Source: Oceaniglobus ichthyenteri
GTDB taxonomy: Bacteria; Pseudomonadota; Alphaproteobacteria; Rhodobacterales; Rhodobacteraceae
Length of the DNA: 64,000 nucleotides
Direction of reading: 5' to 3'
Assembly: GCF_003057885.1 (NCBI RefSeq)
Contig: NZ_QAGK01000011.1
Span: 55,817-119,816 of the forward strand
Under the pieces are notes generated by a model. The model was given only the letters and a program-made list of their open reading frames with translations. It was not told where the DNA came from and did not search any database. This document shows positions 24,173 through 33,332 of the stretch, one piece after another. The position numbers and the translations under genes were made by a program. How positions within the stretch are numbered: position 1 is the stretch's first letter; every line of letters begins with the position of its first letter.

Positions 24173-25438
24173 TTATACGGGCATGGACAGCAAAATCTGA
24201 ATATCCGCCACATTCGTACCTGTGGCGTCGGTGATGAACAGGTCATTTGCAAGCGTCAGCGCGGCGTTGCTGTCATTGTTGGCAAGCAAGGCATCGGCGT
24301 CGCCTTGGGCGGTGATCCGCGCCCAGGTGTCGGCATCCACAATGCCGCCCGCCGCTTGGGTCGGGCCATCGCGCCCATCGGTGCCGCCGGACAGAAACAA
24401 CCAGCGCCGGGCCAGGGGCGTGGCGTGGGCCAGTTTGGCGAACCGCAGCGCCAATTCCTGATTGCGCCCGCCCAAGCCCGTGCCGGTCAGCCTGACCGTG
24501 GTTTCCCCCCCAAAAAGCAGGGCCACAGGCGGCGCATCGGGTGCAATTTTGGCGGCGGCCCCATGAATGGCGCGGGCCGCATCGCCCACATCCCCGATCA
24601 GACGTTCGCTGACGATTTTTGCAGTGAAATCGGGCGCGGCTGCGGTGGCGGCGGCGGCCACTGATTGACTGTTTGATCCGATCAGATGATTTTGCGCGCG
24701 CAACACCGGGTATGGCGCGGCGGGCGCGGTGAGATGGGCGCGCATGGCCGGGGGTAACACATCCCAGACCCCGACGCGCTGCAATGTTTCGCGGGCCTGG
24801 GCGCGGGTGCCGATTGGTGCTGTGGTGGGCCCCGAGGCGATGGCATTCAGATCATCGCCGATCACATCCGACAGGATATATCCCGTAACCGGCGCAGGGG
24901 CGGCGAGGCGCAGCATCCCGCCGCCTTTCAATTGCGATACCTGTTGGCGGATCATGTTCATTTCCACGATATCCAGACCACTGGCCAAAAGAGCACGGTT
25001 CAGCGCAATCTTGTCAGACAGATCCAACCCTTCGGCCGGGGCCGGAACCAAGGCCGAGCCGCCGCCGGAAATCAGTGCGATCACCTGATCGTCGGGGCCT
25101 GCCGTGGCCAAAAGCGCGATCACCGCCTGACCTGCTGCCAAACCGGCGGCATCGGGCACCGGATGGCCCGCGTGCATCAGGGTGGCACCGGGGCAGGGCG
25201 CGGTGTTTTCGTGATGGGTGATGCACAAAGCCCGGTGCGGGCCGGTCACATGCGCGAGGGCGGCGCCCATCATCGCCGGCGCCGCCTTGCCAATCGCGAT
25301 CAAGATCGTTTGACCTTTGGCTTTGGGAAACGGGGTGTGGCCAAGAAACCGGGTCAGCGCCGCTGCCGGATCGGCCTGTGCCACGGCGCACAGGAACATG
25401 CGGCGCGCAACCTGGCGCAGATCTTCGGTGGTGTGCAT
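24173..25438 (-). CDS. Glycerate 2-kinase (GckA/TtuD, MOFRL family)
   Basis: The protein is 421 aa from the ATG at 25438; an ATG at 25453 would add five residues, but the later one has the better GGGG spacing. The N-terminal DUF4147 domain has IAIGKAAPAMMGAAL near 50, HAGHPVPD and LISGGGSALVPAP with the phosphate-binding glycines; the C-terminal MOFRL domain has LFGGETTV, GLGGRNQELAL and LSGGTDGRDGPTQAAGG. It phosphorylates D-glycerate to 2-phosphoglycerate with ATP, as in the serine cycle, glyoxylate or tartrate routes. It stands alone, divergent from fnrL. Confidence 0.92.
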   Translation of the reverse strand: MHTTEDLRQVARRMFLCAVAQADPAAALTRFLGHTPFPKAKGQTILIAIGKAAPAMMGAALAHVTGPHRALCITHHENTAPCPGATLMHAGHPVPDAAGLAAGQAVIALLATAGPDDQVIALISGGGSALVPAPAEGLDLSDKIALNRALLASGLDIVEMNMIRQQVSQLKGGGMLRLAAPAPVTGYILSDVIGDDLNAIASGPTTAPIGTRAQARETLQRVGVWDVLPPAMRAHLTAPAAPYPVLRAQNHLIGSNSQSVAAAATAAAPDFTAKIVSERLIGDVGDAARAIHGAAAKIAPDAPPVALLFGGETTVRLTGTGLGGRNQELALRFAKLAHATPLARRWLFLSGGTDGRDGPTQAAGGIVDADTWARITAQGDADALLANNDSNAALTLANDLFITDATGTNVADIQILLSMPV

Positions 25439-25601
25439 CGCGTGGCCCCGCATCGGATGTGTTTTGCCACAGACAAGGCCGTGGCGCGGCGGCTGTCAAG
25501 GCGCGGCGCGGCCAGGGTGCGGCATTGTGCCGTGTGATTCGCGCGCCGACAGGGGGAAAAGGTTGTTGCGCCCCCCGCTCCGGGCTAGGATAAGCCCCAT
25601 C

Positions 25602-26381
25602 ATGTCAAACCGCCATATCACCCATTCCTTTCCGGCTGATTTTTCTGCCGAACCTGCCCTGCCCTCAACCGTAGGGAGGTGCAGCGAATGCCCGATTCGT
25701 CACAATGCGGTATGTTCGCAATGCGAATCGACCGAGTTGCAGCAGTTGGAAAACATCAAGTATTATCGCAGTTTTGCGCCCGGTCAGCCGATCGTGTGGC
25801 GGGGCGATCGGATGGAGCATGTGGCATCGGTGGTCAGCGGTGTCGCGTCGATCAGTCAATCCATGGAAGATGGCCGCACGCAAATGGTGGGCCTTTTGAT
25901 GGGCGGTGATTTCATCGGCCGACCGGGGCGCGAGGTGGCGCCCTATGACGTCACCGCCGTCAGCGCGGTCACGCTGTGTTGTTTCCGCCGTCGTCCGTTT
26001 GAAACGCTGTTGATGACCACGCCCAATGTGGCCCGGCGCCTGTTGGAAATTGCATTGGATGAACTGGACGCTGCGCGCGAATGGATGCTGCTTTTGGGCC
26101 GCAAGACCGCGCGCGAAAAGATCGCCAGTCTGCTGGTGTTGATTGCCCGGCGCAGTCATGTGCCCGGCACCGCGCGCACCACACCGTTTGAGTTGCCCCT
26201 GACGCGCGAAATGATGGGCAATTATCTGGGGCTGACGTTGGAAACTGTCAGCCGCCAGATTTCGGCGCTGAAGGCCGCCGGTGTGATCGAGGCCGATGGC
26301 AATCGCGCGATTTCGGTGCCTGACATGGCGCGGTTGCGCGCCGAGGCTGGCGAAGATGACTTCGCCAGCGGGGGCCACTGA
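25602..26381 (+). CDS. fnrL: FnrL, oxygen-responsive Crp/Fnr-family regulator
   Basis: The 259-aa protein starts at the ATG at 25602. The N-terminal cluster CSECPIRHNAVCSQC (Cys27, 30, 38, 41) together with a cysteine near 125 (LCCFRR) supplies [4Fe-4S] ligands. A cyclic-nucleotide-binding-like barrel and a long dimer helix follow, then a winged helix with LGLTLETVSRQISAL, whose E-x2-S-R contacts TTGAT half-sites. Without oxygen the dimer activates genes for microaerobic life. Perfect FNR boxes lie before ccoN/usp and ccoG just downstream, matching the Rhodobacter arrangement. Confidence 0.95.
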   Translation: MSNRHITHSFPADFSAEPALPSTVGRCSECPIRHNAVCSQCESTELQQLENIKYYRSFAPGQPIVWRGDRMEHVASVVSGVASISQSMEDGRTQMVGLLMGGDFIGRPGREVAPYDVTAVSAVTLCCFRRRPFETLLMTTPNVARRLLEIALDELDAAREWMLLLGRKTAREKIASLLVLIARRSHVPGTARTTPFELPLTREMMGNYLGLTLETVSRQISALKAAGVIEADGNRAISVPDMARLRAEAGEDDFASGGH

Positions 26382-26400
26382 ACCGGGTGCGCCCATAGCG

Positions 26401-27240
26401 TTAGTGCGCCATGAGGATAGGCAGCGGGCTGTGTTCCAGCATCCGCCGGGTTGTACCGCCAAGGATATACTGACGGGTGCGCGAATGGCCGTACCCGCCC
26501 ATCACGATCATATCCGACCCTTGCGATTTCGCCTCGGACTGGATCACGTCTGAAATGCGCTGACCGCTTGATGGAATGACCGAAATCCGTACCTTTGCGC
26601 CGTGGCGCGACAGGAACGCCGCCAATGCGCCGCCGGGGTCCGACCGTTCCGGGCCATGGGAGGGCGGATCGATGACGCAGATCAGAACCTCGTCCGCCTC
26701 GGCCATGAATGGAATCGCCGCGCGGGCGGCGGCCATGGCAGGCGCGCCCTGATCCCAGGGCAACAGGATGTTCTTGGGTGGCGCGGCTGTTTTCGCGCCT
26801 GTGGGCAACACCAGAACCGGCGCCGCGCTATCCAGCAGCACCGCCTCAAGCGCGCCGACATCCACCGATACGGCATCTTTGCCATAGGGCTGTGGCAACA
26901 CCGTCAAATCACCGAATCGCGCCCGTTGCACCAGGGCATGCCCCACATTTGCGGAAGGCGTGACAAAGGACACATCATCCCAGGTAATGTCTTCTGCGGC
27001 CATACGTCGCTTGAGCGCGTCTGCCATATCCTTGACGGCGGCATCGGCATCGTTGAGCGCGGTGGTCAGAACGACGGCGTTCATCCCCGCATAATACACC
27101 CCCGGATCAACCGCGTTTACCCCGGCCAATACAACCGTCAGGTGCGCGTCCAACCGGCGGGCCAGATCAATGGATGCATCCAATGTGCCGGTCTGGTCGG
27201 TTTCGCTGTGTATCAAGGTTGTGAGCGTGCGAAAGGCCAT
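26401..27240 (-). CDS. Universal stress protein with two Usp domains
   Basis: The protein is 279 aa from the ATG at 27240, with AGGAGA 8 nt upstream. It has two tandem Usp folds (about 1-140 and 150-279). The second retains the ATP-binding pattern G-x2-G-x9-G-(S/T): MGGYGHSRTRQYILGGTTR; the first lacks it. It is divergent from ccoN and shares the gap with a perfect FNR box, so it is probably induced at low oxygen. Its 3' end converges with fnrL, 19 bp apart. Confidence 0.9.
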   Translation of the reverse strand: MAFRTLTTLIHSETDQTGTLDASIDLARRLDAHLTVVLAGVNAVDPGVYYAGMNAVVLTTALNDADAAVKDMADALKRRMAAEDITWDDVSFVTPSANVGHALVQRARFGDLTVLPQPYGKDAVSVDVGALEAVLLDSAAPVLVLPTGAKTAAPPKNILLPWDQGAPAMAAARAAIPFMAEADEVLICVIDPPSHGPERSDPGGALAAFLSRHGAKVRISVIPSSGQRISDVIQSEAKSQGSDMIVMGGYGHSRTRQYILGGTTRRMLEHSPLPILMAH

Positions 27241-27332
27241 CTTGGGTCTCCTTCTACATGGTTTACCCGCCAAGTTTGCCATGTGTGGCAGGTTGGCACC
27301 TTGACGGGTATCATTGCATTGGGTGATTAGTG

Positions 27333-27346
27333 TTGATCCAGATCAA
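27333..27346. promoter_or_regulatory. FNR box shared by usp and ccoN
   Basis: TTGATCCAGATCAA matches the TTGAT-N4-ATCAA consensus perfectly. Its centre is about 100 bp from each of the two divergent start codons (27240 and 27442), so one FnrL dimer could serve both promoters. Confidence 0.88.
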
Positions 27347-27441
27347 GGCGCTGTCAAATTCGATACCGCATTCCTGACCTGTGAACAGGGCTGGGTACGT
27401 GCGATTCGTGCTTGGTGAAATTCGAAAGACGGGGAACACGT

Positions 27442-29040
27442 ATGTTCAACACATTTAAACTTATCATCTTTGGGGTGATCGCGCTGTGCGCCGCGATTGC
27501 CGCCAATTACGGGCGTGATATCGCCTATCAGGTGCATGCAATCATCATCATGCTGGCTGCCGCCGGCATGTTCATCATGGTTTTGCGCGGGTTCGATGAC
27601 ACGCCGCGCGTCGATGACCGCACCGGATATATGGACGGCGTGATCCGGTATGGCGTGATTGCCACGGCTTTTTGGGGCGTGGTCGGGTTTCTGGTGGGAA
27701 CCTATATCGCGTTTCAGCTGGCCTTTCCGGTCTTGAATCTGGATTTTGCACAACCTTTTACAAACTTTGGCCGTTTGCGCCCGCTGCACACCAGCGCGGT
27801 GATTTTCGCGTTTGGCGGCAATGCCCTGATCATGTCGTCGTTTTACATCGTGCAGCGCACCTGTGGAACGCGTCTTTGGGGCGGCAATCTGGCGTGGTTC
27901 GTTTTCTGGGGCTATAACCTGTTCATCGTCCTGGCGGCGACCGGATATGTTCTGGGCGCGACCCAATCGAAAGAATACGCCGAGCCCGAGTGGTACACCG
28001 ATATCTGGCTGACCATCGTCTGGGTGTCGTTCCTTCTGGTGTTCATGGGCACGCTGTTCACCCGCAAGGAAAAGCACATCTATGTGGCCAACTGGTTCTT
28101 GCTGGCGTTCATCATCACGGTTGCGATGCTGCACCTTGTCAACAACATCAGCATTCCTGTTTCGATCTTCGGCAGCAAATCCGTACAGCTGTTTTCAGGT
28201 GTGCAGGATGCGATGGTACAGTGGTGGTATGGCCACAATGCCGTTGGCTTTTTCCTGACCGCCGGGTTCCTGGGGATGATGTATTACTTTGTGCCCAAAC
28301 AAGCCGGTCGCCCCGTGTTCAGCTATAAGTTGTCGATCATCCACTTCTGGGCACTGATCTTTCTTTATATCTGGGCGGGTCCGCACCATTTGCACTATAC
28401 CGCACTGCCCGATTGGGCCGGGACATTGGGCATGGTGTTTTCGATCATCCTGTGGATGCCCAGCTGGGGTGGCATGATCAACGGTCTGATGACGCTTCAG
28501 GGCGCGTGGGACAAACTGCGTACCGATCCGATCATCCGGATGATGGTGGCTTCGCTGGCGTTTTACGGCATGTCCACATTCGAGGGTCCGATGATGTCGA
28601 TCCGCGCTGTGAACTCGCTGTCGCATTACACCGACTGGACCATTGGTCACGTGCATTCCGGTGCCTTGGGCTGGAACGGCATGATCACATTCGCCGCGCT
28701 GTATTTCCTGACTCCGCGTCTGTGGGGCCGTGAAAAGATGCATTCGATGGCGGCGATCAACTGGCACTTCTGGTTGGCCACGATCGGCATCGTTTTGTAT
28801 GCATCATCGATGTGGGTCAGCGGCATCATGGAAGGCCTGATGTGGCGCGAGGTGGATTCCCAAGGGTTCTTGGTCAACTCGTTCGCCGATACGGTGTCCG
28901 CGAAATATCCGATGTACGTTGTGCGCGGTCTGGGCGGGGTCATGTACCTGGCTGGCGGCATGCTGATGTGCTGGAACATGTGGATGACGATCCGCGGAGG
29001 TGCCCGTGTAAAGGCCCCCGTTGGCGTCCCTGCAGAATAA
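27442..29040 (+). CDS. ccoN: cbb3-type cytochrome c oxidase subunit I (CcoN)
   Basis: The 532-aa protein has about 12 membrane spans. Heme and CuB ligands are visible: [12 protein letters not shown] near 115, [11 protein letters not shown] near 260, the paired histidines of [13 protein letters not shown] near 315, and [20 protein letters not shown] near 395-415, which also carries the tyrosine cross-linked in cbb3 enzymes. It is the catalytic subunit that reduces oxygen at very low concentrations and pumps protons. The ATG at 27442, with GGGGA upstream, is chosen over an upstream TTG. It is the first gene of ccoNOQP. Confidence 0.98.
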   Translation: MFNTFKLIIFGVIALCAAIAANYGRDIAYQVHAIIIMLAAAGMFIMVLRGFDDTPRVDDRTGYMDGVIRYGVIATAFWGVVGFLVGTYIAFQLAFPVLNLDFAQPFTNFGRLRPLHTSAVIFAFGGNALIMSSFYIVQRTCGTRLWGGNLAWFVFWGYNLFIVLAATGYVLGATQSKEYAEPEWYTDIWLTIVWVSFLLVFMGTLFTRKEKHIYVANWFLLAFIITVAMLHLVNNISIPVSIFGSKSVQLFSGVQDAMVQWWYGHNAVGFFLTAGFLGMMYYFVPKQAGRPVFSYKLSIIHFWALIFLYIWAGPHHLHYTALPDWAGTLGMVFSIILWMPSWGGMINGLMTLQGAWDKLRTDPIIRMMVASLAFYGMSTFEGPMMSIRAVNSLSHYTDWTIGHVHSGALGWNGMITFAALYFLTPRLWGREKMHSMAAINWHFWLATIGIVLYASSMWVSGIMEGLMWREVDSQGFLVNSFADTVSAKYPMYVVRGLGGVMYLAGGMLMCWNMWMTIRGGARVKAPVGVPAE

Positions 29041-29053
29041 GGAGGCCGCAGAT

Positions 29054-29884
29054 ATGGCCAATAATACAAAAATCCCGGATCCCGAAAACGATCCAAATGT
29101 CAGCACCGTAAAGGATTTTCCCGAAGAAATCCCCAACGAGCTGCCGCACCAGTCGTCGTTTCTGGCGCGTCACCAGATCATCGAACGCTCGCCGACTTTG
29201 CTTTTGGTGTGTTCGCTGCTGGTGGTGTCGATCGGCGGGATCGTGGAAATTGCACCACTGTTCTACCTGCAAAACACCATCGAAGAGGTGGATGGCATGC
29301 GCCCCTATTCCCCGTTGGAATTGACCGGCCGTGACATTTACGTGCGCGAAGGCTGCTATACCTGCCACAGCCAGATGATCCGCCCCATGCGGGACGAGGT
29401 TGAGCGGTACGGCCATTACTCGTTGGCGGCGGAATCGATGTATGATCACCCCCACCAATGGGGCAGCAAACGCACCGGGCCCGATGTGGCCCGGGTTGGC
29501 GGGCGCTATTCCGATGCCTGGCATGTGGACCACCTGAAGGATCCGCAATCCGTGGTGCCGGAATCGATCATGCCGAAATATGCGTTTCTGGCAGATACGC
29601 CGATCACCGGTGAATATGTCGCTGATCTGCTCAGCACCCACCGCTTTATCGGCACACCATATACCGACGAGATGGTGGAACTGGCCCAGGCCGATTTCAT
29701 CACCCAGGCCAACCCGTTTGGTGATGGCGATATTGATGGGCTATTAGAGCGGTATCCAGGGGCCGTGGTCAGCAATTTCGACGGTCAGGATCGCGTCACC
29801 GAAATGGATGCGCTGATTGCTTACCTGCAAATGTTGGGTACTTTGGTCGATTTCTCGACCTTCACGCCTGACGCCAGCCGATAG
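29054..29884 (+). CDS. ccoO: cbb3-type cytochrome c oxidase subunit II (CcoO)
   Basis: The 276-aa protein has one N-terminal membrane span (about 45-68) and a periplasmic mono-heme cytochrome c domain with GCYTCHSQM near 100, and a likely distal methionine further on (SIMPKYAFL). It transfers electrons from CcoP to the CcoN heme. AGGAGG lies 9 nt before the ATG at 29054, and 13 bp separate it from ccoN. Confidence 0.97.
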   Translation: MANNTKIPDPENDPNVSTVKDFPEEIPNELPHQSSFLARHQIIERSPTLLLVCSLLVVSIGGIVEIAPLFYLQNTIEEVDGMRPYSPLELTGRDIYVREGCYTCHSQMIRPMRDEVERYGHYSLAAESMYDHPHQWGSKRTGPDVARVGGRYSDAWHVDHLKDPQSVVPESIMPKYAFLADTPITGEYVADLLSTHRFIGTPYTDEMVELAQADFITQANPFGDGDIDGLLERYPGAVVSNFDGQDRVTEMDALIAYLQMLGTLVDFSTFTPDASR

Positions 29885-29892
29885 GGGGCACC

Positions 29893-30075
29893 ATGGAAAC
29901 ATATACTTTCCTGCGCTACGTGGCTGACAGCTGGTTTTTGCTGGCTATGACGTTGTTTTTTCTTGGGGTTATTGCATGGGCATTCCGCCCGGGCAGCCGC
30001 AAGACACATGACGATATCTCGCAGATCCCCCTGCGCGAAGAACTTGAGACGATAAAGAAAGGGGGCAAGAAATGA
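29893..30075 (+). CDS. ccoQ: cbb3-type cytochrome c oxidase subunit CcoQ
   Basis: The 60-aa protein has one hydrophobic span (about 12-32) followed by a short charged tail, AFRPGSRKTHDD, typical of CcoQ/FixQ. It stabilises the oxidase complex. It sits between ccoO and ccoP and overlaps ccoP by 4 bp (ATGA). Confidence 0.93.
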   Translation: METYTFLRYVADSWFLLAMTLFFLGVIAWAFRPGSRKTHDDISQIPLREELETIKKGGKK

Positions 30076-30938
30076 GCAACAAAAAAGAAACCGACCAGAT
30101 CACCGGTGTTGACACCACCGGCCACGATTGGGACGGCATCAAAGAGCTGAACAACCCGTTGCCGCGCTGGTGGCTGTGGTGCTTTTACGGCACCATCATC
30201 TGGGGCGTTGCCTATACCGTGGCCTATCCGGCCTGGCCGATGATCTCGGGCGCGACAACCGGTTTGCTTGGGTATTCGACCCGGGCCGAAGTTGCCGAAA
30301 ACATCGCCGCAGTCGAAGAGGCGAACGCCGAACTGACAGCGAAGTTGGCCTCGGTCGATCTGACCGTTCTGGCCGATGATCCCGATTTGAACCGGTTTGC
30401 CAGTGCGGCGGGGGCGGCGGTGTTTCGCACCAACTGTTCCCAGTGTCACGGGTCGGGCGCGGCGGGGGCCTTGGGGTATCCCAACCTGCTCGATGATGAT
30501 TGGCTGTGGGGGGGTGATATCGAAAACATCGCCTATACCGTGCGCCACGGCATCCGCAACGAGGCCGATCCTGACGCGCGTTGGTCAGAAATGCCCGCAT
30601 ACGGCGAAGTGTTCACCGACGAGGAGATCACCCAGGTGGTCAACTATGTTCAGAACATTTCAGGGCAGGACCACGACGCAGCCTTGGCCGAGGCGGGATC
30701 CGAGCTGTTTCTTGACAACTGCGCGGCGTGTCACGGTGACGCAGGGATGGGCGACCCGGAATTGGGCGCGCCAAACCTGACCGATGCACTGTGGCTGTAT
30801 GGCGGCAATGCCGAAGCGTTGGAATACACCGTGCGCAATGCCCGCTTTGGGATCATGCCGCCGTGGACACCGCGCCTGTCGGATGCCGAAATCAACGCTG
30901 TCGCGGCCTACGTTCACCAGTTGGGCGGCGGCGAATAA
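30072..30938 (+). CDS. ccoP: cbb3-type cytochrome c oxidase subunit III (CcoP)
   Basis: The 288-aa protein has a cytoplasmic lead with ELNNPLPRWWLW, a membrane span (about 35-58) and two cytochrome c domains with CSQCH near 121 and CAACH near 216. Methionines of EMPAYGE and IMPPWTPRLSD are the probable distal ligands. It receives electrons from soluble cytochrome c or the bc1 complex and passes them to CcoO. It closes the ccoNOQP operon. Confidence 0.97.
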   Translation: MSNKKETDQITGVDTTGHDWDGIKELNNPLPRWWLWCFYGTIIWGVAYTVAYPAWPMISGATTGLLGYSTRAEVAENIAAVEEANAELTAKLASVDLTVLADDPDLNRFASAAGAAVFRTNCSQCHGSGAAGALGYPNLLDDDWLWGGDIENIAYTVRHGIRNEADPDARWSEMPAYGEVFTDEEITQVVNYVQNISGQDHDAALAEAGSELFLDNCAACHGDAGMGDPELGAPNLTDALWLYGGNAEALEYTVRNARFGIMPPWTPRLSDAEINAVAAYVHQLGGGE

Positions 30939-30944
30939 TCGAAC

Positions 30945-30972
30945 ACCAGAGGCAAAGTTCCCCGCCTCTGGT
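30945..30972 (+). terminator. Hairpin after ccoP, possible terminator
   Basis: A 9-bp perfect stem ACCAGAGGC/GCCTCTGGT with a 10-nt loop starts 6 bp after the ccoP stop. There is no T-run, so it may terminate weakly or protect the ccoNOQP mRNA end. Confidence 0.5.
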
Positions 30973-31251
30973 CACACCTCTGCCGGTCCCTCCTGTTCGC
31001 ACTCGGGGATGGGCGGGGGTGTTTTCATATGGGTCAGGCAGATTGGCGGTGCCCTGCGTCAGAAGGGCCCTTTGACATTCTGCAGGACGATACCCAATTT
31101 GACGTGTAATGTAATGCGATCAACGCTTTTCATGGCCTTGGCCGCCGGATCGACCGAAACCGCGAACAGGTTCGGTTTGGTTGATCTGCATCAAGGCCAA
31201 CAGCCTAATTCAGCTTTACACCAGCATTGCGAATAAAACCGGAGCCGCACC
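30973..31251 (+). promoter_or_regulatory. ccoG promoter region
   Basis: The gap between ccoP and ccoG is 313 bp and has no credible gene. Its second half holds the FNR box at 31181-31194, and CCGGAG precedes the ccoG ATG. The first half shows nothing beyond the ccoP hairpin. Confidence 0.55.
31181..31194 (+). promoter_or_regulatory. FNR box before ccoGHIS
   Basis: TTGATCTGCATCAA is a perfect TTGAT-N4-ATCAA site centred about 64 bp before the ccoG ATG. It makes ccoGHIS a separate FnrL-controlled transcript. Confidence 0.88.
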
Positions 31252-32877
31252 ATGGCCACAGATACCCCCCCATCGCTTTACGCCGCACGGGAACCGATCT
31301 TTCCCCGCCGGGTCAACGGATTTTTCCGTAAGTTCAAATGGTGGATCATGATTGTCACCCTTGGCATTTACTATCTAACCCCCTGGATCCGTTGGGACCG
31401 TGGGCCTGCCTTGCCCGATCAGGCTGTTTTGGTCGATCTGGCGGGGCGGCGGTTCTATTTCTTCTGGATCGAAATCTGGCCCCACGAATTTTATTTCGTC
31501 GCCGGACTGTTGATCATGGCGGGGCTGGGATTGTTCCTGTTCACCTCGGCCTTGGGGCGGGTGTGGTGCGGTTATACCTGTCCGCAAACCGTGTGGACTG
31601 ATCTGTTCATTCTGGTGGAACGCTGGATCGAAGGTGACCGCAACGCCCGTATCCGTCTGCACCGCGCCAAATGGGATGCGCGCAAATGGATGCTGCGGCT
31701 TAGCAAATGGTCGGTCTGGTTGGTGATTGCCGTGGCCACGGGCGGGGCTTGGGTGTTTTACTTTGCCGATGCGCCGACCCTGGCCAAAGATCTGTTCACC
31801 TTCGGTGCGCCGGGCGTCGCCTATGCCACCATCGCGATTCTGACGGCCACGACCTTTGTGTTTGGCGGGTTCATGCGCGAACAGGTGTGTATCTATATGT
31901 GCCCCTGGCCGCGGATTCAGGGCGCGATGATGGACGAAGGCACGCTCACCGTTGGCTACCGTGACTGGCGGGGTGAACCGCGCGGCAAGCACCGCAAGGG
32001 CGCCCGCGCCGCTGCGGCCACACGCACCGCCACCGCCTATGGCACACCCGAAAGCGATCTGCCGCCCGAACCCGAGGCACAGGTAGGCGATTGCATCGAT
32101 TGCATGGCCTGCGTCAACGTCTGCCCCATGGGCATCGACATTCGTGATGGTCAGCAGATGGAATGCATCACCTGTGCGCTGTGCATTGACGCCTGTGATG
32201 ATATCATGGCCAAAATCGGCAAACCCCGTGGTTTGATTGATTATCTGGCGCTGGATGATGTGCCGCCCACGGCGCGCGGTGATTTGGCGGCGGTGCGCCC
32301 CCTTGGAACCGATTCAACCGATGACCGATCCGTGACCGTGCCCGTCGAAGGCCGCATTCCCGACGCGCCCTATGCCGGGGCCGCCCCGGTGATCACCACG
32401 GGTGTTGGCGATTGGAAACCAAAACCGGTATGGAAGCACATCCTGCGCCCGCGCACGATTATTTACACATTCCTGTGGACATTGATTGGCATCGGCCTTG
32501 TCTGGGCGTTGTTCGTGCGCAGCGATATCGGCCTGACCGTCGAACCGGTGCGCAACCCGACCTATGTCACCCTGTCGGATGGGGCCGTGCGCAACGCCTA
32601 TACCCTGCGTTTGCGTAATATGACCGGACAAGACCGGGAATTCCGCCTGCTGCTGACGTCGGATGATACATTTGCCATCACGCTTGAGGGCGAAGGCGAT
32701 GCAGATACCGTGATCGTGCCGGCGCAGGAAACCCTGCAACAGCGGATTTATATCACGTCGCGTCCCGAAGAACCCGCCGCCAGCCGCGCCCACACCGACC
32801 TGCGACTTTGGGTCGAAGATGTGGTAACAGGCGAACGGGCAGGCCGCGAAACCACCTTTAACGGAAGGGCAAACTGA
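31252..32877 (+). CDS. ccoG: cbb3 oxidase assembly/copper protein CcoG (RdxA/FixG)
   Basis: The 541-aa membrane protein has about five spans and two [4Fe-4S] clusters of ferredoxin type (CIDCMACVNVCP near 280 and CITCALCIDACD near 305). The NapH-like block has CGYTCPQTVW near 105 and CIYMCPWPRIQGAM near 212, and an immunoglobulin-like C-terminal domain (about 425-541) faces the periplasm. CcoG reduces Cu(II) to Cu(I) for the oxidase copper centre. It overlaps ccoH by 1 bp. Confidence 0.96.
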   Translation: MATDTPPSLYAAREPIFPRRVNGFFRKFKWWIMIVTLGIYYLTPWIRWDRGPALPDQAVLVDLAGRRFYFFWIEIWPHEFYFVAGLLIMAGLGLFLFTSALGRVWCGYTCPQTVWTDLFILVERWIEGDRNARIRLHRAKWDARKWMLRLSKWSVWLVIAVATGGAWVFYFADAPTLAKDLFTFGAPGVAYATIAILTATTFVFGGFMREQVCIYMCPWPRIQGAMMDEGTLTVGYRDWRGEPRGKHRKGARAAAATRTATAYGTPESDLPPEPEAQVGDCIDCMACVNVCPMGIDIRDGQQMECITCALCIDACDDIMAKIGKPRGLIDYLALDDVPPTARGDLAAVRPLGTDSTDDRSVTVPVEGRIPDAPYAGAAPVITTGVGDWKPKPVWKHILRPRTIIYTFLWTLIGIGLVWALFVRSDIGLTVEPVRNPTYVTLSDGAVRNAYTLRLRNMTGQDREFRLLLTSDDTFAITLEGEGDADTVIVPAQETLQQRIYITSRPEEPAASRAHTDLRLWVEDVVTGERAGRETTFNGRAN

Positions 32878-33332
32878 TGCAAAAAGAACTGACCGGGCGC
32901 CATGTGGCGATTATTGTGTGCAGCATGTTTGCCGTGATCATCGCGGTCAACCTGACCCTGGCGTTTCAGGCGGTGGCGACATTTCCGGGGCTTGAGGTGA
33001 AAAACTCTTACGTTGCGTCGCAAAATTTCGACAGTGATCGCGCCGCGCAAGAGGCATTGGGGTGGGATGTATCGGCGGTGCTGGATCAATCCGGCACCCT
33101 GCGTCTGACCTTTGGCACCGAAACCGGCGTGGCACAGCCCGATATCACCTATGCCGTGTTGGGGCGGGCCACCAATGTGGCACAGGATGTGACGCCGGAC
33201 TTCACCTTTGATGGCCAAAGCTTTGTGTCCCATGTCGATCTGGGCGAAGGAAACTGGAACCTGCGTCTGGTGGCCCTGGCCGAGGATGGCACCGAATTCA
33301 AACAGCGTGTGATCGTCAAGGTGCTGAAATGA
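32877..33332 (+). CDS. ccoH: cbb3 oxidase assembly protein CcoH (FixH)
   Basis: The 151-aa protein has one N-terminal span (about 8-30, VAIIVCSMFAVIIAVNLTLA) and a periplasmic domain starting ATFPGLEVKNSYVASQNF, the FixH signature. It helps join the oxidase subunits. It starts on the last base of the ccoG stop (TGATG) and overlaps ccoI by ATGA. Confidence 0.94.
   Translation: MQKELTGRHVAIIVCSMFAVIIAVNLTLAFQAVATFPGLEVKNSYVASQNFDSDRAAQEALGWDVSAVLDQSGTLRLTFGTETGVAQPDITYAVLGRATNVAQDVTPDFTFDGQSFVSHVDLGEGNWNLRLVALAEDGTEFKQRVIVKVLK

Noticed and set aside
27343..28134. 263-codon minus-strand open frame
   Set aside because: It is antisense to ccoN and its 3' end lies on the FNR box region; the translation is polar and without domain features.
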